Positions 1-8,184 of a stretch of DNA of 64,000 nucleotides are shown here, one piece after another. The stretch is taken from NCBI RefSeq assembly GCF_042653925.1, contig NZ_JBHSFQ010000002.1:124001-188000 (forward strand), in the 5' to 3' direction. Position 1 is the stretch's first letter, and each line of letters begins with the position of its first letter. Position numbers and translations under genes: made by a program. The stretch comes from Nocardiopsis_B mangrovi (GTDB lineage Bacteria > Actinomycetota > Actinomycetes > Streptosporangiales > Streptosporangiaceae). The notes below the pieces were generated by a model, which was not told the origin of the DNA, ran no database searches, and was given only the letters and a program-made list of their open reading frames with translations.

Positions 1-1
1 G

Positions 2-940
2 GGAGCGTTCTTCCTCGCGCTGGGGTCGGCCATGCAGGAGCGCGACGCCGTGCGCGCCCCCGGCCGCAGCGTCGCCCGCGTGGGCTTCCTCCTGCACCTG
101 GTGCGGCGGCCGCGCTGGCTGCTCGGGACACTGGCGGCCGGCGCCGGGGTGACCCTGCACCTGGTCGCGCTCAGCGGGGCGCCGCTGACCGTCGTCCAGC
201 CCATCGGCGTCACCGGCCTGGTGTTCGCGATCGTGCTGTCGGCCGTGTTCAACCGCAGGCGCGTACGGCCCAGTCAGATCGCGGCCGGGCTGTGCGTCAT
301 GATCGGGCTCCTCGGGGTGCTGCTGCTCTTCCCGCACACCTCGGTCGTCCCGCAGATGCCGTTGCCCACGGCGTTGGCGCTCGTCGGCAGTGTCGCCGCC
401 GCCGGGGGGATCGTCTACGTCGCGGCGCACTGGATCGCGGCGGGGCCGCGCGCTCTGCTGCTGGCCATGGTGGGCGGCGCCGCGCTCGGTACCACCTCCG
501 CCCTGGCGCGAGTGGTCGCCTCCCACGCGGTGACCTCGCCCGCTGCGGTGGTGAGCTGGCTGACCGTGCTCGCTCTGGGCATCGCCGTCTTCGGCGGCCT
601 GCTCCAGCAGAACGCCTACCGGACCGGCCACTTCGCCGCCGCCTACGCGACCCTGCTGATCGTCGACCCCATCACCGGAGCGGGGATCGGCGCCCTGATG
701 CTCGGCGAAGGGCTGCCGGCCACCCCGATCGACCAGGTCCTCGCGACCGGATCCGCGGCGCTCGCCATCGCCGGCACCGCGGTTCTCGCCCGTGCCAAGG
801 ACCGCAACCCCGAAGCCACGCGGCGGCCCGGTGCCGCCCCGACACCGCCGTCCCCGTCGAGAACAGGTCAGGAGAACCGAGATGACCCCAGGGAATCAAC
901 GAGCCCTCCACCGCACCACCCGAGCGAACCCCGGCGATGA
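2..940 (+). CDS. DMT-family (EamA-like) membrane transporter, 5' end outside window
   Basis: The frame is open from the first bases, so the gene begins upstream of the window; the ATG at 32 is internal. What remains is a chain of hydrophobic helices (about eight or nine) with short polar loops, as in drug/metabolite-superfamily permeases, followed by a hydrophilic Pro/Arg-rich tail of about 45 residues. The family exports or imports small metabolites across the cytoplasmic membrane; the substrate cannot be read from sequence. The last 59 nt overlap the start of the downstream glycosyltransferase, so the two are probably co-transcribed and translationally coupled. Confidence 0.75.
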   Translation, partial: GAFFLALGSAMQERDAVRAPGRSVARVGFLLHLVRRPRWLLGTLAAGAGVTLHLVALSGAPLTVVQPIGVTGLVFAIVLSAVFNRRRVRPSQIAAGLCVMIGLLGVLLLFPHTSVVPQMPLPTALALVGSVAAAGGIVYVAAHWIAAGPRALLLAMVGGAALGTTSALARVVASHAVTSPAAVVSWLTVLALGIAVFGGLLQQNAYRTGHFAAAYATLLIVDPITGAGIGALMLGEGLPATPIDQVLATGSAALAIAGTAVLARAKDRNPEATRRPGAAPTPPSPSRTGQENRDDPRESTSPPPHHPSEPRR

Positions 941-2198
941 CACCCGGCTCCGCGTCCTCATCGGGGCCGACACCTACCCGCCCGATGTCAACGGCGCCGC
1001 CTACTTCACCCACCGGCTCGCCGGCGGGCTCGCGGCGCGCGGCCACGACGTGCACGTCGTGTGCGCCTCGGCCACCGGCGACCCCGGGATCGAGTACGCC
1101 GACGGGGTCACCCTGCACCGGTTGCGCTCCGTCCCGGTGCTGGTGCACCCGTCGATGCGCACGACCCTCCCGCTGGGCGTCCACGGGCACCTGGAGCGGC
1201 TGATCTCGCGCCTGGCCCCGCACGTCGTCCACGCCCAGAGCCACTTCACCATCAACCGGGCGGTCGTCCGGTGCGGCAGGCTCTCCGGCACGCCCGTGGT
1301 CCTCACCAACCACTTCATGCCGGACAACCTGTTCGCCCACGCGCACATCCCGGCCCCGCTGCACGACATGGTGGGCGGCCTCGCGTGGCGCGACATGGTG
1401 CGGGTGGCCCACGAGGCCGACTACGTCACCACGCCCACCCAGAGGGCGGCCGACCTGCTGGCCGGCAAGGGGTTCGGGCGGCCGGTCGAAGCGGTCTCCT
1501 GCGGCATCGACCTGGACCGGTTCCACCCGCGCGGCGCCGAGCGCTCCAAGGCGCGCGCCCGGTTCGGCCTGCCCGACCGCGAGACCATCGTGTTCGTGGG
1601 GCGGCTCGACGAGGAGAAGCGGATCGACGAGATCGTCCGCGCGCTGCCGCGCGTGCTCAACCACCGCGACCTCCAACTGGCGCTGGTCGGCACGGGGCAG
1701 CGCGAGGGGGAGCTGCGCGCGCTCGCCGCGAGCCTCGGGGTCGCCGACCGCGTCCACTTCCTCGGGTTCGTGCCCGACGAGGACCTGCCCCTCGCCTACG
1801 TCGCCGCGGACCTGTTCGCCATCGCCGGCGTGGCCGAGCTCCAGAGCATCGCGACGCTGGAGGCGATGTCGACCGGGCTGCCGGTCGTGGCGGCCGACGC
1901 GATGGCGCTGCCGCACCTGGTCGAGCAGGGGGTCAACGGCTACCTGTTCCGGCCGGGCGACGTCGCGGAGCTGACCGCCCGGCTGCTCGACGTACTGGGC
2001 GCCGGAGAGCAGCGCCGCGCCGCGATGGGCGAGGCCAGCCGGCGTATGGCGCTGACGCACGACCACCGCCGCTCCCTCGACCGGTTCGAGGAGATCTACG
2101 CCGAGGTGCGGCCGGCGCGCCTCACGGGCGTCCCGCGCCGCAGCCCCGCACCGGGTACCCCGGCGGCACGGCGCAGGTACCCCGTGGCGGCCGCCTGA
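882..2198 (+). CDS. Glycosyltransferase family 4 (GT-B fold)
   Basis: 438 aa from ATG 882, chosen because an AGGAG sequence sits just upstream. The N-terminal domain starts LRVLIGADTYPPDVNG and keeps the AGGLAARGHDVHVV helix typical of the Glycos_transf_4 acceptor domain. The C-terminal GT1 domain begins near VFVGRLDEEKRIDEIV and contains the E-x7-E nucleotide-sugar motif (AELQSIATLEAMSTGLPVV). Length matches retaining GT4 enzymes such as alpha-mannosyl transferases of cell-envelope glycolipids. Donor and acceptor are unknown. It overlaps the DMT permease, suggesting one transcript. Confidence 0.85.
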   Translation: MTPGNQRALHRTTRANPGDDTRLRVLIGADTYPPDVNGAAYFTHRLAGGLAARGHDVHVVCASATGDPGIEYADGVTLHRLRSVPVLVHPSMRTTLPLGVHGHLERLISRLAPHVVHAQSHFTINRAVVRCGRLSGTPVVLTNHFMPDNLFAHAHIPAPLHDMVGGLAWRDMVRVAHEADYVTTPTQRAADLLAGKGFGRPVEAVSCGIDLDRFHPRGAERSKARARFGLPDRETIVFVGRLDEEKRIDEIVRALPRVLNHRDLQLALVGTGQREGELRALAASLGVADRVHFLGFVPDEDLPLAYVAADLFAIAGVAELQSIATLEAMSTGLPVVAADAMALPHLVEQGVNGYLFRPGDVAELTARLLDVLGAGEQRRAAMGEASRRMALTHDHRRSLDRFEEIYAEVRPARLTGVPRRSPAPGTPAARRRYPVAAA

Positions 2199-2280
2199 CC
2201 GGTGCCGGATACGCCGCATTTTCCGGATCCTTTGCGCCATGGGTGGGTGATACCTGAGATGCGGCGGATAGACGCCCGGT

Positions 2281-2598
2281 GTGTGGTTCGTGGGAACAGG
2301 ACGGACGAGGGCGGCGGCATACGCGGACAGCGTCGTGGCGCGGCTCAGGCATGCCGAGTCGGAGGCCGAGCGGTTCGCCGCCTCGGCGATGGCGCACCGT
2401 GAGGCGCACTCCGAACTCGACCGGCGCGTTCAGACCCTGGAGGCCGAGTTGGCCGCTCTGCGGCACGAACGGCTCCAGCTCTGCGCGCAGTGGTTCGACG
2501 CCCGTGACGACCGCGACCGCCATCAGCACGTCGCGCGGCGCATGCGCCGCAAGCTCGGCCGTCTGCGGCGGCGCGCCCCGCTCGCCGACCCCGGCTAA
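2281..2598 (+). CDS. Small coiled-coil hypothetical protein
   Basis: 105 aa from GTG 2281; no convincing Shine-Dalgarno decides the start. The sequence is rich in Ala, Glu, Arg and Leu, with heptad-like spacing between about residues 20 and 70 (AESEAERFAASAMAH, LDRRVQTLEAELAAL), followed by a basic C-terminal stretch (MRRKLGRLRRR) that could contact nucleic acid or membrane. No family recognised. Its stop overlaps the stop of the convergent LysR gene by 4 nt. Function unknown. Confidence 0.55.
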   Translation: MWFVGTGRTRAAAYADSVVARLRHAESEAERFAASAMAHREAHSELDRRVQTLEAELAALRHERLQLCAQWFDARDDRDRHQHVARRMRRKLGRLRRRAPLADPG

Positions 2599-3557
2599 CC
2601 GGGGTCGACGGCGCCGTCGGCGGCCCGCCGCAGCGTGTCGCCCAATGTGCTTCGCACCTCGGCCGCCGCCGCGTCCAGAGCGCGCAGTGTCACCGTGATC
2701 GCCGGCCGCCGGATGCTGGTCGCCCGGACCAAGGCGTAGATCTCGCGCGCCGGGACCCCGTGCGGCAGCCGCCGGAAGGCGAGGCCGGGCGCGCCGGCGG
2801 TCAGGGCCAGAGCGGGCACCGCGGCGATCCCGATCCCCCGCGCGACCAGGCTCAGGATGGTGCCCGGCCCCTCGAACTCCCAGGCGGCCGCGGGTGCGCC
2901 GCCGACATCGTCGAGCAGGCGGTCGGTGGCGGCCCGGGACGGCTCGCCGTGCGGCGCCGCGATCCACGCCTCGTCCCGCAGCCCGTGCAGGTCGACCGGG
3001 CGGTTCGGGTCGGCCAGCGGGTGGTCGGCGGGGACCGCGAGGACCATGGGGTCGTGCAGCAGGTGGAAGTGGCGCAGCTTGCCGGCCCCGCTGTCGGGCC
3101 GCCGTCCCGACCAGTCGTCGACGAGGGCGATGTCGGCCTCACCGGTGCCGACCTGGCGGCTGCCGGTGCCCTCCATGGTCTGGCGCAGGACCAGCTGCAT
3201 CCCCTCGTGCGCGCGCAGGCTCTGGGCCAGCAGCGGCGCGAACGCCACCGCGGCGGTCGGGAACGCCGCGACGGTGACCCGGCCCAGCGCGACGCCGGAC
3301 TGGGCGGCCAGCACGGATTCGGCGGCCTCGACCATGGCCAGGATCTGGTCGGCGTGCACCGCGAGCAGCCGCCCGCCGTCGGTCAGCTCCGCGCTGCGGG
3401 CGGTGCGGTCGAGGAGCGCGATCCCCGCCTCGCGCTCGAGCGCGGACAGCTGCTGCGAGACCGCGGAAGGCGTGTAGCCGAGGGCTTTGGCGGTGGCCGC
3501 GATCGTGCCCTGGTCGGCGAACTCCTTGAGGATCTGCAAACGGCGGAGATCAAGCAT
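2595..3557 (-). CDS. LysR-family transcriptional regulator
   Basis: 320 aa. The N-terminal winged helix-turn-helix is clear (MLDLRRLQILKEFADQGTIA, then ALGYTPSAVSQQLSALEREAG), followed by a LysR substrate-binding domain (residues about 90-290). The start ATG lies inside a 7-bp inverted repeat (3554-3572), suggesting autoregulation. It is divergent from the aminotransferase at 3694, 136 nt away; in LysR pairs of this geometry the divergent gene is the usual target, so it probably controls that aminotransferase (inference). Confidence 0.9.
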   Translation of the reverse strand: MLDLRRLQILKEFADQGTIAATAKALGYTPSAVSQQLSALEREAGIALLDRTARSAELTDGGRLLAVHADQILAMVEAAESVLAAQSGVALGRVTVAAFPTAAVAFAPLLAQSLRAHEGMQLVLRQTMEGTGSRQVGTGEADIALVDDWSGRRPDSGAGKLRHFHLLHDPMVLAVPADHPLADPNRPVDLHGLRDEAWIAAPHGEPSRAATDRLLDDVGGAPAAAWEFEGPGTILSLVARGIGIAAVPALALTAGAPGLAFRRLPHGVPAREIYALVRATSIRRPAITVTLRALDAAAAEVRSTLGDTLRRAADGAVDPG

Positions 3558-3572
3558 AAGAACAGCTTATGC
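3554..3572. promoter_or_regulatory. Inverted repeat at the LysR start codon, candidate operator
   Basis: GCATAAG-AACAG-CTTATGC is a perfect 7-bp inverted repeat with a 5-bp spacer in the intergenic region between lysR and the aminotransferase. It overlaps the lysR start codon (3555-3557). AT-rich dyads of this kind are typical LysR binding sites. The regulatory role is inferred from position only. Confidence 0.5.
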
Positions 3573-3693
3573 CTTCCATCGCAAAGACTCGCTTGTACTT
3601 ATGGGGCGAACTGGGCAGGGTGAAGGTGAAAGGTCGGCGACAAGCCCGCTGGCCTGCACGTTCTTCTTGGATGCTTCCGGAGTTGATCAACTC

Positions 3694-4977
3694 ATGCCTG
3701 TCACCGTGTCCGCGACCCTGGCTGTCAACGAGGCACTGACCGAGCAGCGCCGCCGTGGCGTGCGCGTCCTGCCGCTGGGGTTCGGCGAGGCCGGTCTGCC
3801 CGTGCACCCCGCGATGCGCGAGGCCCTGTCCGCGGGGGGTGACAGGAACGCCTACGGGCCGGTGGCGGGAAGCCCGGAGCTGCGCGAGGCCGCCGCCGGG
3901 TACTGGACGCGCCGGGGCCTGCCCACCGATCCCGACCTCGTGGTCGCCGGTCCGGGCAGCAAGCCGCTCCTCTACAGCCTGCTGCTGAGCATCGGCGGCG
4001 ACGTCGCCATCGCCGCCCCCAGCTGGGTCAGCTACGCCGCGCAGGCCCAGCTCGCCGGCCACCGCGCGATCAAGGTCGCCACGCCGCCCGGTGAGGGCGG
4101 GGTGCCGCGCCCCGATCAGCTCGCCGCGGCCGTCACCCGCGCCCGCGCACGCGGGCGCGACGTCCGCTCCGTCATCCTCACCACGCCCGACAACCCCACG
4201 GGGACGGTGGCGTCCGAGGCGACCGTGCGGCGCGTGGCCGAGGTCGCCCGCGAGCTCGACCTGTTCATCATCTCCGATGAGATCTACCGCGACCTCGTGC
4301 ACGACCTCACGACCACCGTGCACAGCGCCGCCGGGTTCGCGCCGGAGCGGACCGTCATCACCACCGGGCTCAGCAAGAACCTGGCGCTGGGCGGCTGGCG
4401 GCTGGGCGTCGCCCGGCTCCCCGAGGGCGAGACCGGCCGGCGGCTGCGCGCCGACCTGCTCGGGGTCGCCAGCGAGATCTGGTCCAGCCCGGCCGGCCCC
4501 GTGCAGCAGGCCGGAGCGCTCGCCTTCGCCGAACCCGCCGAACTCACCGCGCACATCGCCCGCAGCCGCCGGCTGCACGGCCTGGTCGCACGGGCGGTCG
4601 CGGGCCGGTTCGCGGCGGCCGGGGCGACGCTCGCCGCACCGCAGGCGGCGTTCTACCTCTACCCCGACTTCGAGCCGCACCGGGAGCGCCTGGCCGCCGT
4701 CCACGGGGTCACCACGGGCCGCGCGCTCACCGGCCTGCTCCTGAAGAGCTACGGGATGGGCGTGTTACCGGCGGCGGAGTTCGGGGAGTCCGCCAGGGCC
4801 CTGCGGATGCGCGTCGCCACGAGCCTGCTCTACGGCGAGACCGCCGACCAGCGCCACGAGTCCTTGGCCGCCGACGACCCCCTCGCACTGTCGTGGATCC
4901 GCGCGCACCTCGACCGCCTCGACGAGATCCTCGCCGATCTCGGCACCGGAGCACAGGCCGGATCCCCCGCCGCGTAG
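3694..4977 (+). CDS. Class I/II PLP-dependent aminotransferase
   Basis: 427 aa from ATG 3694, where homology to fold-type I aminotransferases begins (LPLGFGEAGLPVHPAM). The cofactor Lys is K228 in TTGLSKNLALGGWRLG; DNPTGTV and SDEIYRDLVHD are the conserved PLP-pocket motifs, and an Arg-containing C-terminus (LRMRVATS) would bind substrate carboxylate. It transfers an amino group between an amino acid and a 2-oxo acid; the amino-acid specificity is not deducible. It is divergent from the LysR regulator and not in an operon with the next gene. Confidence 0.85.
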   Translation: MPVTVSATLAVNEALTEQRRRGVRVLPLGFGEAGLPVHPAMREALSAGGDRNAYGPVAGSPELREAAAGYWTRRGLPTDPDLVVAGPGSKPLLYSLLLSIGGDVAIAAPSWVSYAAQAQLAGHRAIKVATPPGEGGVPRPDQLAAAVTRARARGRDVRSVILTTPDNPTGTVASEATVRRVAEVARELDLFIISDEIYRDLVHDLTTTVHSAAGFAPERTVITTGLSKNLALGGWRLGVARLPEGETGRRLRADLLGVASEIWSSPAGPVQQAGALAFAEPAELTAHIARSRRLHGLVARAVAGRFAAAGATLAAPQAAFYLYPDFEPHRERLAAVHGVTTGRALTGLLLKSYGMGVLPAAEFGESARALRMRVATSLLYGETADQRHESLAADDPLALSWIRAHLDRLDEILADLGTGAQAGSPAA

Positions 4978-5277
4978 CAGGCAGCGGGCCCGCGCCGGGT
5001 CACGGGGGGGAGGAGAAGCGGCACCGGTCATCGCGGAAGGGCCGGTCCCGCTCCCCTGTCGCGCAACAGTATCGGCAGGCGCCCCGCCGCTGCCACGCGG
5101 GGGCGAGGACCCGCCGCCGGCGGGGCGGCCCGCCGGTCCGGACCGTAGGATCGCTGACCACCGGGCCCCGCCGCGCAAGGGGTCCCCGGGAGCAGGGCGG
5201 CCGCCGCCGGCCGCGTAGCGTACGGCTCACCGGCGGCGCCCGGTCCCTTCCGGCCACGACGACCTACGGAGCACTCC
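4978..5277. other. Intergenic region without a supported gene
   Basis: Three hundred bases of very GC-rich sequence between the aminotransferase and the DUF6457 gene. I see no supported coding frame, RNA gene or clear terminator. It presumably carries the promoter of the downstream small gene. Confidence 0.5.
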
Positions 5278-5529
5278 ATGACCCTCGTCGAATGGGCGAA
5301 GCTCGCCTCCGCCGAACTCGAACTCCCCGAGCGGCTCGACCCCTCCGACGTCAAGCTGATCCTCGACCTCGCCAAGGACGCCGCCCACTCGGTGGCCCGC
5401 CCGGCGGCGCCGCTCACGGCCTACCTGCTGGGCATCGCGGTCGGCCGCGGCGCCGACCCCGCCCAGGCCGCAGCGGCACTCAGCGCCCTCGCTCTCGCCC
5501 AGGCTCCGGAGGAGCCCGCCGACTCCTGA
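5278..5529 (+). CDS. DUF6457 family small protein
   Basis: 83 aa from ATG 5278. The sequence MTLVEWAKLASAELEL, followed by DLAKDAAHSVARPAAPLTAY and LLGIAVGRGADP, is characteristic of the actinobacterial DUF6457 domain. That domain is often encoded beside or fused to MobA-type molybdenum-cofactor guanylyltransferases. No molybdenum-cofactor gene is visible in this window, so the connection cannot be tested here. The protein is acidic, helical and presumably cytoplasmic. Confidence 0.75.
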   Translation: MTLVEWAKLASAELELPERLDPSDVKLILDLAKDAAHSVARPAAPLTAYLLGIAVGRGADPAQAAAALSALALAQAPEEPADS

Positions 5530-5653
5530 CGCGTCGCCGGCGGGGCGGCGGAGCCGGCGCGACCCCGCGCTCTCCGGGGGCGCGACTCCCCGTCCCGCCC
5601 GGCCGCCGCGAGCGCGACGCACCGGCCGGCGCCGGCCGGTGCCCCGGTCGTGT

Positions 5654-6475
5654 TCACCCGCGCGCCCCGGTGGGCCACCAGGCGTGGAAGTGGTGGACCG
5701 GCCCGGTCCCGTGCCCGGCGTCGAGGGCGTCGGCGTGCCGCAGCGCGGCGGTCAGGTAGGTTTTGGCGTCGCGTACGGCGGCGTCGAAGCCGGGCCGCTG
5801 CGGGCGCAGGGCGGCGATCGCCGACGACAGCGTGCAGCCCGTGCCGTGGGTGTTGCGGGTGGCGACGCGCTCGGCCGTGAACACCTGCGGGGCCGCGTCC
5901 GCCGCCACGAGCAGGTCGGTGCTGGTGTCCCCGCCGAGGTGGCCGCCTTTGAGCAGCACCCGCCGCGCGCCCAGGTCCAGCAGCCGGCCGGCCTGAGCGC
6001 GCATCGCGTCGAGGTCGCCCGCCTCGTCCTCGCCCAAGAGCGCGGCGGCCTCGGGCAGGTTGGGGGTGACCAGGTCGGCGCGCGGCAGCAGCTCGGAGCG
6101 GACCACGTCGATCGCCTCGGCCGCCAGCAGCCGGTCGCCGCTCTTGGCCACCATCACCGGGTCCAGGACCACATGGGGGAGCCGGTGGGTGTCGATGGCC
6201 TTGGCGACGGCGCCGATCACCTCCGGGGTGGCCAGCATGCCGATCTTGACCGCGTCGACCCGGGCGTCGGCGAGCAGCGTGTCGAGCTGGAGGGCCACGA
6301 AGTCGGCGGGGACCTCCTGCACACCGGCCACCCCGGTGGTCGACTGGGCGGTCAGGGCGGTGATGACCGTCATGCCGTATCCGCCGAGGGCGGAGAACGT
6401 CTTGAGATCGGCCTGGACCCCCGCGCCGCCGCTGGGGTCGCTGCCGGCGATGGACAAGATGTTGTGACTGCTCAC
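5654..6475 (-). CDS. thiD: Hydroxymethylpyrimidine/phosphomethylpyrimidine kinase ThiD
   Basis: 273 aa. ThiD phosphorylates HMP and HMP-phosphate for thiamine pyrophosphate synthesis. The family signature IAGSDPSGGAGVQADLKTFS is at the N-terminus, VLDPVMVAKSG mid-protein, and the anion-hole motif NTHGTGCTLSSAIAA near the C-terminus. Start GTG 6475 is chosen because the open frame upstream reads through a TPP riboswitch and because GAAGGAA lies 5 nt before this GTG. It stands alone; no other thi gene is adjacent. Expression should fall when thiamine pyrophosphate is plentiful. Confidence 0.95.
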   Translation of the reverse strand: MSSHNILSIAGSDPSGGAGVQADLKTFSALGGYGMTVITALTAQSTTGVAGVQEVPADFVALQLDTLLADARVDAVKIGMLATPEVIGAVAKAIDTHRLPHVVLDPVMVAKSGDRLLAAEAIDVVRSELLPRADLVTPNLPEAAALLGEDEAGDLDAMRAQAGRLLDLGARRVLLKGGHLGGDTSTDLLVAADAAPQVFTAERVATRNTHGTGCTLSSAIAALRPQRPGFDAAVRDAKTYLTAALRHADALDAGHGTGPVHHFHAWWPTGARG

Positions 6476-6476
6476 G

Positions 6477-6550
6477 GGCGTTCCTTCGCTAGTACGAGCT
6501 AGATCAGGTTCGACGGGTGTGTTCTCAGCCGTTTCCGGCACCCCGCGCCT
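6477..6550 (-). promoter_or_regulatory. TPP riboswitch (THI box) upstream of thiD
   Basis: Read on the minus strand, the leader has the conserved THI-box blocks in order: GGGGTGCC, CTGAGA, ACACCCG, GAACCTGATCTAG, TAGCGAAGGAA. A closing stem pairs GGCG (6549-6546) with CGCC (6480-6477). The last block, GAAGGAA (6487-6481), is also the Shine-Dalgarno for the thiD GTG start 5 nt further on. This layout fits translational control, in which TPP binding hides the ribosome site, as is common in actinobacteria. Confidence 0.93.
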
Positions 6551-6792
6551 TGGCGTGCCCCCAATCTCTCACGCCCGCCCCGCCGCTTTCGACCCCCTAG
6601 CCCCATCGCGGGGACGCCGACAAGGGCGGAAACCGCCAAGCCCGCCGCTCGGCGGGTCATGGCCGGCCACCCTTGCGACCCCCGGGTGCCGTCTGTTCTC
6701 CTGCTGGAGGCCGCCCGAGCGGGCGCTTTGTGCGTGATCCGAGCGGGTATCCACTGATCGACGACGATCAAGGGCGATCGAAGGGAACCTGG

Positions 6793-8067
6793 ATGAGCGA
6801 CACCCGCGGTCTGGGCCGGCGCGACGGCGGCGATCCCGCCGGACCCGCCATCTCCACCTCCGAGCACATCGGACTCGCCGACACCCACTCGGCACACAAC
6901 TACAACCCGCTGCCCGTCGTGATCGCCGAAGGCGACGGGGCCTGGGTCACCGACGTCGAGGGGCGCCGCCTCCTCGACTGCCTGGCCGGCTACTCGGCGA
7001 TGAACTTCGGCCACCGCAACCCCGACCTGCTCGCGGCTGCCCACCACCAGCTGGACCGCATCACGCTGACCAGCCGCGCCTTCTACAACGACCAGTTCGC
7101 GCCGTTCGTCACCTCTCTCGCCGACCTGGTCGGCAAGGAGCAGGTGCTGCCCATGAACACGGGCGCCGAGGCGGTCGAGACCGGGATCAAACTCGCCCGG
7201 CGCTGGGCCTACGACGTCAAGGGGGTCCCCGACGGCCAGGCCACGATCGTGGTCGCGGGAGGCAACTTCCACGGCCGCACCACCACCATCATCTCCTTCT
7301 CCGAAGACCCCGACGCCTATGGCGGGTTCGGGCCCTACACCCCGGGGTTCCGCGTCGTGCCCTACGGGGACGCGGTGGCCGTCGCCGACGCGATCGACGC
7401 CACCACGGCCGCGGTCCTCATCGAACCCGTCCAGGGCGAGGCGGGGGTCATCGTGCCGCCGCCCGACTACCTGCCGCGGGTGCGCGAGATCTGCGACGAG
7501 CAACGGGTGCTGTTCATCGCCGACGAGGTGCAGTCGGGGCTGGGCCGCACGGGCACGGTGCGGGCCTGCGAGCACACCGGGGTCGTCCCCGACGTGTACC
7601 TGTTCGGCAAGGCGCTGGGCGGCGGGATCCTTCCGGTCTCCGCCGTGGTCGCCGACGCCGACGTGCTCGACGTCATCCGGCCCGGGCAGCACGGCAGCAC
7701 GTTCGGCGGCAACCCCCTCGCCGGCGCCATGGGCCGGACCGTGGTGCGGATGCTCAAGGACGGCCCGTACCTGGAGAACGCCCGCCGGCTCGGCGAGGTG
7801 CTGCGGACCCGCCTCAAGGAGTACGTCGGCAACGGCGTGGTGGCCGCCCGCAGCATCGGGCTGTGGGCGGGCATCGACGTCGACGAGTCCCTCGCCGGGG
7901 GACGGGAGCTGTGCGAGCGGCTCCTCGCCCGGGGCGTGCTGGTCAAGGACACCCACGGGTCCACGATCCGGCTGTCGCCGCCGCTGATCATCTCCGAGGA
8001 CGACCTCAACTGGGGCCTGGACCAGCTCGGCGCGGTCCTGGCCGAACTCCGGGCGGAACGCGCCTGA
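6793..8067 (+). CDS. rocD: Ornithine--oxo-acid aminotransferase
   Basis: 424 aa from ATG 6793. Class III aminotransferase converting ornithine to glutamate-5-semialdehyde in arginine/proline catabolism. Family signatures: YSAMNFGHRNPD, MNTGAEAVETGIKLARRWAY, FHGRTTTIISFS, the PLP aspartate in LFIADEVQSGLGRTG, and the cofactor Lys in LFGKALGGGILPVSAV. STFGGNPLAGAMG near the C-terminus is characteristic of RocD rather than acetylornithine transaminase. It is monocistronic and ends at a hairpin shared with the convergent hydrolase gene. Confidence 0.93.
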   Translation: MSDTRGLGRRDGGDPAGPAISTSEHIGLADTHSAHNYNPLPVVIAEGDGAWVTDVEGRRLLDCLAGYSAMNFGHRNPDLLAAAHHQLDRITLTSRAFYNDQFAPFVTSLADLVGKEQVLPMNTGAEAVETGIKLARRWAYDVKGVPDGQATIVVAGGNFHGRTTTIISFSEDPDAYGGFGPYTPGFRVVPYGDAVAVADAIDATTAAVLIEPVQGEAGVIVPPPDYLPRVREICDEQRVLFIADEVQSGLGRTGTVRACEHTGVVPDVYLFGKALGGGILPVSAVVADADVLDVIRPGQHGSTFGGNPLAGAMGRTVVRMLKDGPYLENARRLGEVLRTRLKEYVGNGVVAARSIGLWAGIDVDESLAGGRELCERLLARGVLVKDTHGSTIRLSPPLIISEDDLNWGLDQLGAVLAELRAERA

Positions 8068-8074
8068 CCGGCTT

Positions 8075-8104
8075 CCCGGGGCGGAGGAACCCCTCCGTCC
8101 CGGG
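8075..8104. terminator. Hairpin between convergent rocD and the SGNH hydrolase gene
   Basis: CCCGGGGCGGAGG (8075-8087) pairs with CCTCCGTCCCGGG (8092-8104) with a 4-nt loop. It lies just after the rocD stop and about 80 nt past the end of the opposite-strand gene, so it could terminate both transcripts. There is no U-tract, as is common in high-GC actinobacteria. Confidence 0.65.
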
Positions 8105-8184
8105 GGCGCGCTCCCCCTCGGCCCGCTGTGGGCCGCCACGGGGACGGTCCGCCTCCGGCGCGGCCCCTGCCGGGGCGCGGGAGG

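Noticed and set aside
672..2240. Minus-strand open frame of about 520 codons opposite the glycosyltransferase
   Set aside because: Antisense shadow of a clear GT4 gene; no recognisable domain.
6476..6541. N-terminal extension of thiD up to an ATG at 6541
   Set aside because: The extension translates the TPP riboswitch; the GTG at 6475 has the ribosome binding site.
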